Positions 8,919 through 18,006 of a stretch of DNA of 64,000 nucleotides are shown here, piece after piece. Position 1 is the stretch's first letter. The number at the start of each line of letters is the position of its first letter. Below the pieces are notes generated by a model. That model was given only the letters and a program-made list of their open reading frames with translations. It was not told the origin of the DNA and did no database searches. Source of the DNA: Holdemanella sp. MSK.7.32 (GTDB taxonomy: Bacteria; Bacillota_I; Bacilli_A; Erysipelotrichales; Erysipelotrichaceae); assembly GCF_024460475.1 (NCBI RefSeq), contig NZ_JANFYN010000003.1, positions 25,272-89,271 of the forward strand, written 5' to 3'. The translations under genes and the position numbers were made by a program.

Positions 8919-9345
8919 AGTGGCAACCTCCACCACATGATGAACAATCATGTGAGCAACTTGATTGTTGCATTTGTTCTTCATGACGAAGTGTATTTAC
9001 GCCAAGACCCTCAATACATACTGTGGCATTATCGGCTAAATTCGATACTTCTACAATTGTACATGCTGGGAATGGTTCATCGACAAAGTTTTTGAATGTA
9101 TTCAAGAATGCTTCTTTATCCTCGATATTCTTTAAATACACAGTGAACTTCACAACATGGTGAAGCTGTAAACCATAGTTTGATAAAACATCAATTACCT
9201 TATTGATAGCTGTAATTGTCTGTTCCTGAATGCTTTCGCCTAGTCCAGTCTGACCACTTAAATAAAAGAAGTCTCCCAATTGAACCATATTTGAAACACA
9301 AGATGTTCCCTCTTGTTTTCCTGCTGATTTTAAAAATATATTCAT
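8917..9345 (-). CDS. RidA/YjgF-family protein lacking the catalytic arginine, Cys-rich tail
   Basis: 142 aa. The RidA fold is clear: YLSGQTGLGESIQEQT, AINKVIDVLSNYGL, VVKFTVYLKNIEDKEAF, EPFPACTIVEVSNLADNATVCIEGLGV. Active RidA enzymes, which hydrolyse reactive enamine/imine intermediates, have an Arg in the PAR-S-x-VEV motif. Here the aligned site reads PACTIVEV, so Arg is replaced by Cys, and deaminase activity of the usual kind is unlikely. After the domain there is a 25-residue extension ending CSHDCSSCGGGCH, with five Cys and two His that could bind a metal (inference). It sits alone between comK and ftsK with its own TATAAT-containing upstream region and AGAAAGGAA before the ATG. Confidence 0.85.
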   Translation of the reverse strand: MNIFLKSAGKQEGTSCVSNMVQLGDFFYLSGQTGLGESIQEQTITAINKVIDVLSNYGLQLHHVVKFTVYLKNIEDKEAFLNTFKNFVDEPFPACTIVEVSNLADNATVCIEGLGVNTLRHEEQMQQSSCSHDCSSCGGGCH

Positions 9346-9370
9346 AGTACTAAATTCCTTTCTTCTCTTA

Positions 9371-11713
9371 TTATATAGAATCTACGCCATCTTCTAAAGT
9401 GTTTTGCACTAAAATTTCTCTAGGCTTACTTCCTCTTGCAGGACCAATGATACCATTTGCCTCTAAAACATCCATCAATCTTGCCGCTCTAGAATAACCC
9501 ACAGAGAACTTTCTTTGAATCAAAGACGTACTTGCCTTTCTAGATGCGATCACAAAACGCTTCACTTCCTCATACAAAGGATCGGCCGTAACATTTCCCG
9601 CTTCATTTCCTTGATTTTGTAAATCTTTTAATTGAATAAAGGCATCATCATATTTTGGTCTTGCCTGCGATTTCACAAATGCACAAATGTTATTGACTTC
9701 TTCATCCTTAATAAAGACACCCTGAATACGTCTAGGACTCGTTTCACCATTTGGTAAATACAACATATCTCCATTTCCTAGCAAACGCTCTGCTCCAGCT
9801 TGATCCAAAATTGTTCTTGAATCGACAGATTGTGATACCGCAAACGCAATACGACTTGGAATATTTGCCTTAATAACACCTGTAATGACATCCACACTCG
9901 GTCTTTGTGTGGCAACAATCAAATGAATACCGGCGGCACGAGCAAGTTGTGTAATTCTTTGAATACTTGCTTCAACTTCTTTAGCTGCCACCAACATCAA
10001 GTCGGCCAACTCATCAATAATAATCACAATACGAGGCAATACTTTTAAATGATCATCCTCATGATTTTTAACATACTCATTATATGCCGTAATATTACGA
10101 ACACCTAATTCACCAAACAAGTCATAACGACGGTCCATCATTTCTACAATGACCTTTAATGCCTTATTGGCAAGATCACCATCCGTAATCACTGGAGATA
10201 ATAAGTGTGGTACATCATTATATGGAGTAAACTCTACTTTTTTAGGATCAATCAAAACTAATTTTACTTCATCTGGCTTTGTTCGCATTAAAATCGAAGA
10301 AATAATCGCATTGACACAAACCGATTTACCACTACCCGTAGCTCCTGCAATCAATAAGTGTGGCATACGATTTAATTCACCATAGACATTATTTCCCATT
10401 AAGTCTTTTCCTAAACAGAAAAGCAACTTTTTATCTTTCATCGAATCCGGAATTGTACGCATCAAATCCTTCATCTGAACGCTTGTCTTTTCAACGTTTG
10501 GAATTTCAATTCCAACACTTGCCTTACCCGGGATCGGTGCTTCAATACGAATATCCTTAGCCGCAAGCCCCATCTTGATATCATTTTGTAAGTTACTGAT
10601 TTTGTTCACACGAACACCAAGTTCTGGCTTAATTTCAAACTTTGTGACACTTGGACCAATATGAATCTGTACAAGCTTAGCCTCCACACCAAATTCATGT
10701 AAGATCTCAATCAGTTTTTCACCTTTTTCCTTCGCTGTAGTCACATTCGCATTGGATCTTGATTTTCTTTCCATATCCTCTAAAACATTTAATTTTGGAA
10801 GCTTATAGTTCTTAAAATCCGAATTTTCATCCGCAACATAATGTTTAGGTTCAACCCTTTCTACAACACCCTCATTGACAACAGGAACTTCTTTTTTGGT
10901 CTCTACAGGACTCGGTTCATCATCCACATCCACCATAAAGCTAGGTTTTCTAGGTTCTAAATCACCAATAATCAAAGGCTCATCCATTTCTTTTTCTTCA
11001 TCTACAGAATCTGGTTGTACAGGTTTTACAGGATCGGCATTAATAATTTGAAAACTCGATTCATTTGTATCTTCATCTTCAAAAATAAAGTTTTTACGAT
11101 CAATCGAAACAGGTGTTTCCTTGATTGGAGCACTCTTCATTACTTTTTTAGGTTTTCTTTCAAAACCTACAATTTTTTCATAACCAAACATTAAGATAGC
11201 TAGCACAAAAAATAATAGTACCATTACATAGGTTCCAGAATAATCGAATAATGACTGAAAAAGACATAGCAACAAAGCTCCTGCTAATCCAGAATATGTT
11301 TTCAAATGACCCGTAATAATATTACCGGCATTTTCCATAATATATTTTAAGCCATAGCTACCTGGGTGTGGTTTAAACTCTATAATCGAAGAAATCAAAC
11401 TTAAGCCAAGTGCCAAAAATAAGATTCCAAACATATAACGCTTACGAATCACAGGCTGTTCCTTATGGAAAATAAGAACTGCACACAAGGTAGCATTCAA
11501 AATAAAAAATCCATTTGTTAAAGCTCCAAATAAGAATTCAAAGAAATGTTTTAAAAAAGCTCCTACAATGCCAAATTCTAAAACGACAATAAAACTAATA
11601 CATATCATACAAATAAGGAAACACAAACGAAATAAGTTTGAGTGCAACCAAGACGTTTGTGTTTTCTTTTTCGTAGATTTTCTTCGTGTTGTTTTTTTTC
11701 TGGCTTTTGCCAT
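9371..11713 (-). CDS. ftsK: DNA translocase FtsK/SpoIIIE
   Basis: 780 aa. A DNA pump that clears chromosome from the closing septum. A basic N-terminus is followed by four membrane helices (about residues 26-175), an acidic/proline-rich linker (about 200-310), the alpha/beta motor with Walker A GATGSGKS (about 456) and Walker B IIIDELADLM (about 566), and a C-terminal winged-helix gamma domain with FSVGYSRAARLMDVLEANGI that recognises orienting DNA sequences. The neighbouring RNase J-like gene matches the rnjB-tepA-spoIIIE neighbourhood of Bacillus, which supports orthology. Whether it serves sporulation cannot be judged. Confidence 0.95.
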   Translation of the reverse strand: MAKARKKTTRRKSTKKKTQTSWLHSNLFRLCFLICMICISFIVVLEFGIVGAFLKHFFEFLFGALTNGFFILNATLCAVLIFHKEQPVIRKRYMFGILFLALGLSLISSIIEFKPHPGSYGLKYIMENAGNIITGHLKTYSGLAGALLLCLFQSLFDYSGTYVMVLLFFVLAILMFGYEKIVGFERKPKKVMKSAPIKETPVSIDRKNFIFEDEDTNESSFQIINADPVKPVQPDSVDEEKEMDEPLIIGDLEPRKPSFMVDVDDEPSPVETKKEVPVVNEGVVERVEPKHYVADENSDFKNYKLPKLNVLEDMERKSRSNANVTTAKEKGEKLIEILHEFGVEAKLVQIHIGPSVTKFEIKPELGVRVNKISNLQNDIKMGLAAKDIRIEAPIPGKASVGIEIPNVEKTSVQMKDLMRTIPDSMKDKKLLFCLGKDLMGNNVYGELNRMPHLLIAGATGSGKSVCVNAIISSILMRTKPDEVKLVLIDPKKVEFTPYNDVPHLLSPVITDGDLANKALKVIVEMMDRRYDLFGELGVRNITAYNEYVKNHEDDHLKVLPRIVIIIDELADLMLVAAKEVEASIQRITQLARAAGIHLIVATQRPSVDVITGVIKANIPSRIAFAVSQSVDSRTILDQAGAERLLGNGDMLYLPNGETSPRRIQGVFIKDEEVNNICAFVKSQARPKYDDAFIQLKDLQNQGNEAGNVTADPLYEEVKRFVIASRKASTSLIQRKFSVGYSRAARLMDVLEANGIIGPARGSKPREILVQNTLEDGVDSI

Positions 11714-11727
11714 ACTTACCCCACTTT

Positions 11728-13419
11728 CTACTTATTTAAGTTTATTTCTAAAATAACCGGTAAAATCATCGGTCTTTTTGCGGTTTGTTTATAAAGATAT
11801 TTAGAAACCTTATCACGAATCAAGTTACGCGTTTCTAAATTGTCATACGTTTTATTTTCAACCGCCTCGTTGATCGTATCTTCCATAATTTTAGCTACAT
11901 CACCCGTGATGTATTCTGCATCACGCAAATAGATCAAGCCACGACTTTGTACATCTGGACCATTAATGATTTTCTTTGTCTTTGCGTTGATACCAATTGC
12001 TAAAATCATGACCCCATCCGTACTCAATGTTTCACGATCTTTTAATACGACACCTGCCATATCCCAGTTTTCTTTTCCATCGATCATTGTTTCATGAAGC
12101 TCTAATTCCATTGCGCAAGAAACTAATTTACGATTTTCAAAAGTGGCAACCTGTCCATTATCTAAAATGATGATGCGACTTGGATCATATCCCATTTCAA
12201 CCGCAATCTGTGAATTCATGTGCAACAAACGATATTCCCCTTTGATTGGAATATAGTATTTTGGTTTTGTAAGGAAGATCATCATTTTCAAATCCTCTTT
12301 ACTAGGGTGCATACTCAAAACATTCTTATCTAAGACGATGATTTCACCCTCTTTTTTGTACATGTCATTTTCCATGCTCTTGAATTCATTTTCAACACCA
12401 GGTACAACGGGACTTGCGACCACAATGACATCATCCTGATCAAACACAATCGATTCTAATTCATTGTTGGCAATGTTGTTGATCGTTTTGAATAAAGATT
12501 TACCTTGCCCTGAAATGATTACGACAACATCTTTCATTGAGTTATCAAAATCAGCTGGATCAATCACTAAAGAAGGATCCACCTCATACCCAATTTCTTT
12601 TAATCGTCCTACTAAATCACGTAATTCTTTTGAATAGAATACCATCTTACGACGACTTGCCATACAACAATCAATGATTTCCTGAATACGATATACACTT
12701 TGTGTATACACACTCACAAAGACACGCTTATTTTCATGTGTTTCTAAAACCTGTAAAAGTTTAGGGGAAATACGATGACTCGGAGAAGTGTGTCCACTTC
12801 TTTCTGCCCCTTTACTTTCCTGTAACAAAACCAATACACCTTCGTTACCAAGTTCTGAAATCGTTGTGAAATCGGCACGATATGCATCGTCTAAATCATC
12901 ATAGTCTTCAATAAATTCACCAGAATATACAATATAGCCTTGATCTGTACCAATCGCTAAACCAAACGTTCCTGGATACGCATGCGTAATTGGGAAGAAA
13001 ACAACTCTTCTTTTGCCAATACGCTTTTTATCATTACGCTTTACAGAATGTACACGCACACCTGTAATATGTTCCTGACGAATCATTTTCTGTACTTCTT
13101 TTACAGCTAATGGAGCGGTATAAACATCACAAGGGACTTGTTTTAATAAATATGGTAAAGCTCCCATTACGTCATCATGACCATGCGTAATAAAAATACC
13201 TGCAACACGATTTTTATTTTCAACTAAATACGTAAAATCCTGAATAATAAACTCGATACCTAATGACTCCTTGTTGTCAGGAAATTTGATACCCGCCTCT
13301 ATTACATAGATGGATTCATCCACCTCCACACAGAATAAGTTTTTACCATCTTCATCTAAACCACCAAGGGCAAAAATACGGATTTTTTCTGTTAATGAAG
13401 GAATTTTTTCTTCTTTCAT
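11728..13419 (-). CDS. rnjB: RNase J2-like protein with degenerate metal site
   Basis: 563 aa. Overall layout is RNase J: metallo-beta-lactamase halves flanking a beta-CASP domain, then a C-terminal domain. Active RNase J has HxHxDH; here residues 79-84 read HGHDDV, losing the last His. The later metal Asp of TGDF is Glu (SGEF), and the His of PVHGEYR is Lys (PIKGEYR). Bacillus RNase J2 is degenerate in the same places (HGHDEN, PVNGEYR). So this is best read as a J2-type partner with little or no catalysis, needing an active RNase J1 encoded elsewhere (inference). AAAGGAG precedes the ATG, and a TATAAT lies just downstream of miaB's coding end. Confidence 0.85.
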   Translation of the reverse strand: MKEEKIPSLTEKIRIFALGGLDEDGKNLFCVEVDESIYVIEAGIKFPDNKESLGIEFIIQDFTYLVENKNRVAGIFITHGHDDVMGALPYLLKQVPCDVYTAPLAVKEVQKMIRQEHITGVRVHSVKRNDKKRIGKRRVVFFPITHAYPGTFGLAIGTDQGYIVYSGEFIEDYDDLDDAYRADFTTISELGNEGVLVLLQESKGAERSGHTSPSHRISPKLLQVLETHENKRVFVSVYTQSVYRIQEIIDCCMASRRKMVFYSKELRDLVGRLKEIGYEVDPSLVIDPADFDNSMKDVVVIISGQGKSLFKTINNIANNELESIVFDQDDVIVVASPVVPGVENEFKSMENDMYKKEGEIIVLDKNVLSMHPSKEDLKMMIFLTKPKYYIPIKGEYRLLHMNSQIAVEMGYDPSRIIILDNGQVATFENRKLVSCAMELELHETMIDGKENWDMAGVVLKDRETLSTDGVMILAIGINAKTKKIINGPDVQSRGLIYLRDAEYITGDVAKIMEDTINEAVENKTYDNLETRNLIRDKVSKYLYKQTAKRPMILPVILEINLNK

Positions 13420-13458
13420 ATTATCTCCTTTTAAATAGTATTATTTTTCTAAATTATA

Positions 13459-14892
13459 TCACACCGCAACGCCATCTAAAGAGAAACTTTTCGCCTCTGT
13501 AATTTTAACTTCTACAAAATCTCCAGGCTGAATATTTTCACCTTTAAAGTTCACTAATTTTTGGGTGTCTGTATATCCAGAATATACCTTTTCATTCTTC
13601 TTACTTAAGCCATCCACTAATACGGTAACAGTACGACCAACATAAGCTTTATTCTTTTCTAAAGCCAGATCATTCCATGTTTTATTTAATTTCGCTAAAC
13701 GCTTTCTCTTTGTCTCCATATCAATCGAGTCATGCATACGGCTAGCTGGTGTACCAGGTCTTGCTGAGAAAATAAATGTAAAGGCATTATCGTATTTACA
13801 ATAACGAACCACATCTAGAGTGTGTTCAAACTGTTCATCGGTTTCATTTGGGAAACCAACAATGATATCTGTTGAAACAGAAACATTTGGAATTGTATTG
13901 ACAATCTTATCATATAAAGCTAAGTATGATTCTTTTGTATAACGACGACCCATTAACTTAAGTACATCATCATCTCCTGATTGTAGTGGCAAATGAATAA
14001 ATGGCATGATATTGTCATATTTTGCGATTATATCAATCATTTCTTCAGAGAAATCCCAAGGGTGACTTGTTGTAAAACGAACACGAGGAATGCCAATCTT
14101 AGCAACTTCTTCTAATAATGTCGCAAAATCCTGTTCATTATCCATATCTTTTCCATACGCATTCACGTTTTGTCCAAGCAATGTGATTTCTTTATAACCC
14201 TCATCCTTAAGTTGCTGAACCTCTTTTAAGATTTCAGACATCTTACGTGAACGCTGTTTACCACGAGTATAAGGAACAATACAATATGTACAGAATTTGT
14301 CACAACCATACATAATGTTGACCCAAGCCTTGAATGTTCCAAAACGGTGTACCGGTAGATTTTCGTAAACCTCTCCTTCTTTAGAGTAGATTTTTACAAC
14401 TTTTTTACCCTCCACCATACAACTATAAAGCATGCTAGGAAGCTCTTGAATATTGTGTGTTCCAAACAATAAACGAACTTGAGGATATTTCGTTAATAAA
14501 GTTTCAACTAAACCTTCCTCTTGTGCCATACATCCACAAACACCAATCACAAGATCTTTGTTTTCGCGATATAAACGTTTGAAGTTACCAATCTCACCCA
14601 ATACTTTTTCTTCCGCATTTTGACGAATTGCACAAGTATTGATAATTATGACATCACTGCCTTCAGCCGTTTCATTCGGTGCAAATCCTAGCTCATCTAA
14701 AATACCAGCCAATGTTTCACTATCACGCTCATTAGCCTGGCAGCCATATGTAGAAATAAAATATTTTTTTCCTCTTCCCATCATACGAGCAACTTCAGGA
14801 ATATTAAATGTATCAATACGATCAATTGTATTTGTTGTACGCTTTTGTGCTTCTTTTAAATCGGGTAATACCCATCCTGGTTTTTGTTTCAT
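13459..14892 (-). CDS. miaB: tRNA-2-methylthio-N6-dimethylallyladenosine synthase MiaB
   Basis: 477 aa. Adds a methylthio group to i6A37 of tRNAs reading UNN codons. The N-terminal UPF0004 domain has the three cluster-binding cysteines in YGCQANERDSE, NTCAIRQNA and GVCGCMAQ. The radical SAM cluster is CDKFCTYC (about residue 197), and a TRAM domain ends the protein. The frame is open further upstream to 14973, but the ATG at 14890-14892 has GAAAGGAGATCAC directly before it, and the upstream part overlaps the ferredoxin terminator, so the shorter form is used. Confidence 0.95.
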   Translation of the reverse strand: MKQKPGWVLPDLKEAQKRTTNTIDRIDTFNIPEVARMMGRGKKYFISTYGCQANERDSETLAGILDELGFAPNETAEGSDVIIINTCAIRQNAEEKVLGEIGNFKRLYRENKDLVIGVCGCMAQEEGLVETLLTKYPQVRLLFGTHNIQELPSMLYSCMVEGKKVVKIYSKEGEVYENLPVHRFGTFKAWVNIMYGCDKFCTYCIVPYTRGKQRSRKMSEILKEVQQLKDEGYKEITLLGQNVNAYGKDMDNEQDFATLLEEVAKIGIPRVRFTTSHPWDFSEEMIDIIAKYDNIMPFIHLPLQSGDDDVLKLMGRRYTKESYLALYDKIVNTIPNVSVSTDIIVGFPNETDEQFEHTLDVVRYCKYDNAFTFIFSARPGTPASRMHDSIDMETKRKRLAKLNKTWNDLALEKNKAYVGRTVTVLVDGLSKKNEKVYSGYTDTQKLVNFKGENIQPGDFVEVKITEAKSFSLDGVAV

Positions 14893-14904
14893 GTGATCTC
14901 CTTT

Positions 14905-14934
14905 CGAAAAAAAATGCCAAGCACTAAGCTTGGC
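14905..14934 (-). terminator. Terminator of the ferredoxin gene
   Basis: GCCAAGC/GCTTGGC stem (14916-14922 and 14928-14934) followed on the minus strand by A then eight T. Confidence 0.8.
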
Positions 14935-14953
14935 AAATGTGTTCAAATTTGAA

Positions 14954-15127
14954 TTACTGGTTGATTGCTCCAACAGGGCAAGTTCCTACGCATGAACCGC
15001 AGTCGATGCAAGTTCCTTCGTCACAAACTGATTTTCCTTCATCGTCTAATGAAAGAGCTCCTACAGGGCATCCTCCTACACAAGCACCACATCCGATGCA
15101 AGCATCTTTATCGATATTTACTGCCAT
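14954..15127 (-). CDS. 2[4Fe-4S] ferredoxin
   Basis: 57 aa, a clostridial-type ferredoxin. Two CxxCxxCxxxCP cluster motifs are visible: CIGCGACVGGCP at residues 10-21 and CIDCGSCVGTCP at 40-51, giving two low-potential [4Fe-4S] clusters for anaerobic electron transfer. GGAGG lies 11 bases before the ATG. The gene stands alone, with a near-consensus promoter upstream and a strong terminator before miaB. MiaB itself needs Fe-S clusters and reductant, so being neighbours may be useful, but nothing proves a functional link. Confidence 0.93.
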   Translation of the reverse strand: MAVNIDKDACIGCGACVGGCPVGALSLDDEGKSVCDEGTCIDCGSCVGTCPVGAINQ

Positions 15128-15162
15128 TGTTATTTCCTCCTTGTTTAATAATTTATACTCAA

Positions 15163-15191
15163 ATTATAGCGATAACCAAGTAGTGAATCAA
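15163..15191 (-). promoter_or_regulatory. Promoter of the ferredoxin gene
   Basis: TTGATT (15186-15191), 17-base spacer, TATAAT (15163-15168); near consensus, implying high expression. Confidence 0.75.
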
Positions 15192-15240
15192 GACAGTTTA
15201 GTAAGTGCAGGCTTACCGTAATTCTTTTACCAAACTAAAA

Positions 15241-15270
15241 AATTGAAGTCGGGACTAAAGCCCGACATTT
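15241..15270 (-). terminator. Terminator of rny
   Basis: GTCGGG/CCCGAC stem (15248-15253 and 15261-15266) just after the stop codon, followed on the minus strand by TTCAATTTTTT. Confidence 0.6.
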
Positions 15271-16824
15271 TTATTTTGCGTATTCCTGGGCACGTGTCTC
15301 ACGAATAACATTAACCTTGATTTGACCTGGATATGTCAATTCAGATTCAATCTTATCACGAATATCACGAGCTAATTTTACACAAGTCATGTCATCCACG
15401 TGTTCTGGATTTACAAGTACACGAATTTCACGACCTGCCTGAATCGCAAACGCATTTGAAACACCCTCAAATCCATTCGCAATTTTCTCTAAGTTTTCAA
15501 GACGGTTGATATAAGCCTGAGCACTTTCTTTACGTGCACCAGGTCTTGCAGCACTAATTGTATCTGCTGCGATAACCAAATGACTCGTCAAGAACTTAGG
15601 TTCTACATCCCCATGGTGTGAGTGGATCGCATTTAATACAATTTCTTTTTCACCATGTTTCTTACAGAACTTGTATCCCAATTCAACATGAGATCCATCT
15701 TGCTGCTCAATATTCAATGCCTTACCAATATCGTGCAACAATCCAGCACGTTTGGCAATTTGCTGATTCAATCCAAGTTCAGCTGCCATGCATCCAGCGA
15801 TATAGGCAACTTCCATAGAGTGCTGCAAAGCATTTTGTCCATAAGAATAACGATATTTTAATGTACCAATCAATTTTACAATTTCACGATCAATACGACC
15901 AATACCCAGTTTAAAGATAGCTTCCTCACCAGCCTTCATGATCTCTTGATCAATTTCATTCTGGTATTTCTTAACAACATCTTCAATTCGTCCCGGCTGA
16001 ATTCTTCCATCACGAATCAAGTGTTCCAAAGCTAAACGAGCCACTTCACGACGTACTGGATTAAAACATGTAATCGTAATCAAATCTGGAGTATCATCGA
16101 TGTTTAATTCAACACCTGTTGCCTGTTCAAAACAACGAATATTACGTCCTTCACGACCAATGATACGTCCCTTCATTTCTTCACCAGGTAAAGAAACAAC
16201 ACTGACTGTCTTTTCTTGAGTTTCCTGCTGAGACATACGCTCAATAGCTAAGGCAATGATATTCTGCGCTTTTTCATTGGCAGTCGCCTTTGCCTCATCC
16301 TCTTTATCTTTGATGTACGCAATTGTTTCATGTTCCATTTTCTTTTCCACAATCGCAAATAATTCATCTTTTGCTGCCTGGCTTGACATTTTGGCAACAC
16401 TTTCTAAAACGACAACCTGTTTGTCGATTTCTTCTTGTAATTTTTTTTCTTTTTCGTCTAATGATGTCAGTTTGTCAGCAACACTTTTCATCTTTTCATT
16501 AATCTGACGCTCTTTTTGATTTAACGCTTCATCACGAAAATTCAAGTTATCTTCTCTACGCAATAACTTGTTCTCTAATTCCATTGATTCTTGTTTACGT
16601 TCTTTAATTTCTTTTTCAGCTTCTACGCGCAAATCATGAGCCTGTGTCTTTCCGTCTAACACGGCTTGTTTTACACGAGATTCCGCTTCATTTTGAGCTT
16701 CTTTTAAAATCTGTTCTGCTTTTTGCTGATTCTTATTTAAACCTGCTTTGGAAAGTCCGACCATACAGCCAGATCCAATCGCAAGACCTGCGACACCAGA
16801 CAAAACGATCCATAGTACATCCAT
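15271..16824 (-). CDS. rny: Ribonuclease Y
   Basis: 517 aa. Membrane-anchored endoribonuclease that starts decay of many mRNAs in Firmicutes. An N-terminal helix (about residues 3-24) is followed by a long charged coiled coil (about 30-190), a KH domain with GRIIGREGRNIRCFEQATGV (about 215-235), and an HD domain with LLHDIGKA (about 363) that holds the catalytic metals. Length and order match Bacillus RNase Y throughout. Together with the RNase J-like gene it makes this region rich in RNA-decay functions. Confidence 0.96.
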   Translation of the reverse strand: MDVLWIVLSGVAGLAIGSGCMVGLSKAGLNKNQQKAEQILKEAQNEAESRVKQAVLDGKTQAHDLRVEAEKEIKERKQESMELENKLLRREDNLNFRDEALNQKERQINEKMKSVADKLTSLDEKEKKLQEEIDKQVVVLESVAKMSSQAAKDELFAIVEKKMEHETIAYIKDKEDEAKATANEKAQNIIALAIERMSQQETQEKTVSVVSLPGEEMKGRIIGREGRNIRCFEQATGVELNIDDTPDLITITCFNPVRREVARLALEHLIRDGRIQPGRIEDVVKKYQNEIDQEIMKAGEEAIFKLGIGRIDREIVKLIGTLKYRYSYGQNALQHSMEVAYIAGCMAAELGLNQQIAKRAGLLHDIGKALNIEQQDGSHVELGYKFCKKHGEKEIVLNAIHSHHGDVEPKFLTSHLVIAADTISAARPGARKESAQAYINRLENLEKIANGFEGVSNAFAIQAGREIRVLVNPEHVDDMTCVKLARDIRDKIESELTYPGQIKVNVIRETRAQEYAK

Positions 16825-16909
16825 ACTATTTCCTCCTTTTCGTCCTTTGTTCTAGGTAAAACCAAAAATATTATACACGAAAACAGGTATAAAGTCTATC
16901 AACTCAACA

Positions 16910-16945
16910 TCCAAAATAAAAGATGTTTGCCTAGACAAACATCTT
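16910..16945 (-). terminator. Terminator overlapping the uppP stop codon
   Basis: Ten-base stem AAGATGTTTG/CAAACATCTT (16920-16929 and 16936-16945) followed on the minus strand by TTATTTT. The stop codon (16944-16946) lies in the stem. Confidence 0.8.
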
Positions 16946-17777
16946 ATAATAAAGCACGAATCGCAAAGAAGATCAAAACAAATGCACCTAATACGATACG
17001 ATACCATCCAAATACTTTGAAATCGTGTTTTTTTATGTATGACATTAAGAAGCGAATCACAAAAATAGATACGAAAAATGCCACAACCATACCAATCACT
17101 AGAATAAAGAATTCTAGAACACTAAACGCAAGCCCAAATTTCACCAACTTCAATAGACTCGCTCCAAACATAACTGGAATCGCTAAGAAAAAAGTAAATT
17201 CTGCAGCTACTGCACGACTTACACCAATCATCAATCCACCAACAATCGTAGCTCCTGATCTTGAAGTTCCAGGAAGTACAGCTGCCACAACTTGAAACAA
17301 ACCAATAATCAATGCATCTTTATAAGATAAAGCAGATAAACTATTTACACTAGGACGCATATCTTTATTTCGATTTTCAATATAAATAAACGCAACACCC
17401 ACTAAAATCAACATAATCGCTACGACAAAGCCATTATATAAGTGTGCATCGATCCAATCATCCAATGCCAAGCCAATAATTGCCGCAGGAATTGTAGCTA
17501 CTAAAATCTTAGACCATAAGATCCAGATAGATTTCACAGAAGTATATTTTCCTTCTTTATTTTTTCTAAATGGGAAAATTTTATTCCAGTATAAAACAAC
17601 AACCGCAAGAATGGCCCCTAACTGGATTACGACAAGAAACATACTCCAGAATGATTTTGATACATTCATAGGCATGATTTCTTCTAATAAAATCATATGT
17701 CCTGTTGAACTAATTGGAAGCCATTCGGTAATCCCCTCAACAATACCATACAATATCGATTTTAAAATCTCGATCAT
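16944..17777 (-). CDS. uppP: Undecaprenyl-diphosphatase UppP/BacA
   Basis: 277 aa integral membrane phosphatase that recycles undecaprenyl diphosphate to the monophosphate carrier used for peptidoglycan synthesis; it also confers bacitracin tolerance. The two active-site motifs are visible: EGITEWLPISSTGH (about residues 14-27) and PGTSRSGAT (about 167-175). About seven to eight membrane helices. The ATG at 17777 is chosen over one at 17789 because GGAGG lies five bases before it. Confidence 0.95.
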   Translation of the reverse strand: MIEILKSILYGIVEGITEWLPISSTGHMILLEEIMPMNVSKSFWSMFLVVIQLGAILAVVVLYWNKIFPFRKNKEGKYTSVKSIWILWSKILVATIPAAIIGLALDDWIDAHLYNGFVVAIMLILVGVAFIYIENRNKDMRPSVNSLSALSYKDALIIGLFQVVAAVLPGTSRSGATIVGGLMIGVSRAVAAEFTFFLAIPVMFGASLLKLVKFGLAFSVLEFFILVIGMVVAFFVSIFVIRFLMSYIKKHDFKVFGWYRIVLGAFVLIFFAIRALL

Positions 17778-17794
17778 ACTATCCTCCATACTAC

Positions 17795-17818
17795 AGAAAA
17801 AGCCAGGAAATCCTGGCT
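17795..17818 (-). terminator. Terminator of yceD-rpmF
   Basis: AGCCAGGA/TCCTGGCT stem (17801-17808 and 17811-17818) followed on the minus strand by TTTTCTG. Confidence 0.75.
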
Positions 17819-17824
17819 ACATTT

Positions 17825-17995
17825 TTACTTTTCAACGATTTGTTTGCCGTTGTATTCGCCACAAGAGCACATCTTGTGAGCAAGTTTATATTCACCACAA
17901 TTTGGACAACGAGTCAACGCTGGTTTCACCAATTTGTAATGTGTTCTACGTTTTGCTTTACGTGTTTTTGAATTTCTTCTCTGTTGAACTGCCAT
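17825..17995 (-). CDS. rpmF: 50S ribosomal protein L32
   Basis: 56 aa. The start MAVQQRRNSKTRKAKRRTHYKL is typical L32, followed by a zinc-ribbon with CPNCGEY and CSCGEYNG (four cysteines). GGAGG precedes the ATG by seven bases. It directly follows yceD, the conserved pairing in bacteria, and both are transcribed from the promoter at 18543-18571. A terminator follows the stop. Confidence 0.96.
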   Translation of the reverse strand: MAVQQRRNSKTRKAKRRTHYKLVKPALTRCPNCGEYKLAHKMCSCGEYNGKQIVEK

Positions 17996-18006
17996 GCTTG
18001 CACCTC

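Noticed and set aside
14893..14973. Longer N-terminus for MiaB
   Set aside because: The extension overlaps the ferredoxin terminator and coding end, and a strong Shine-Dalgarno site marks the ATG at 14892.
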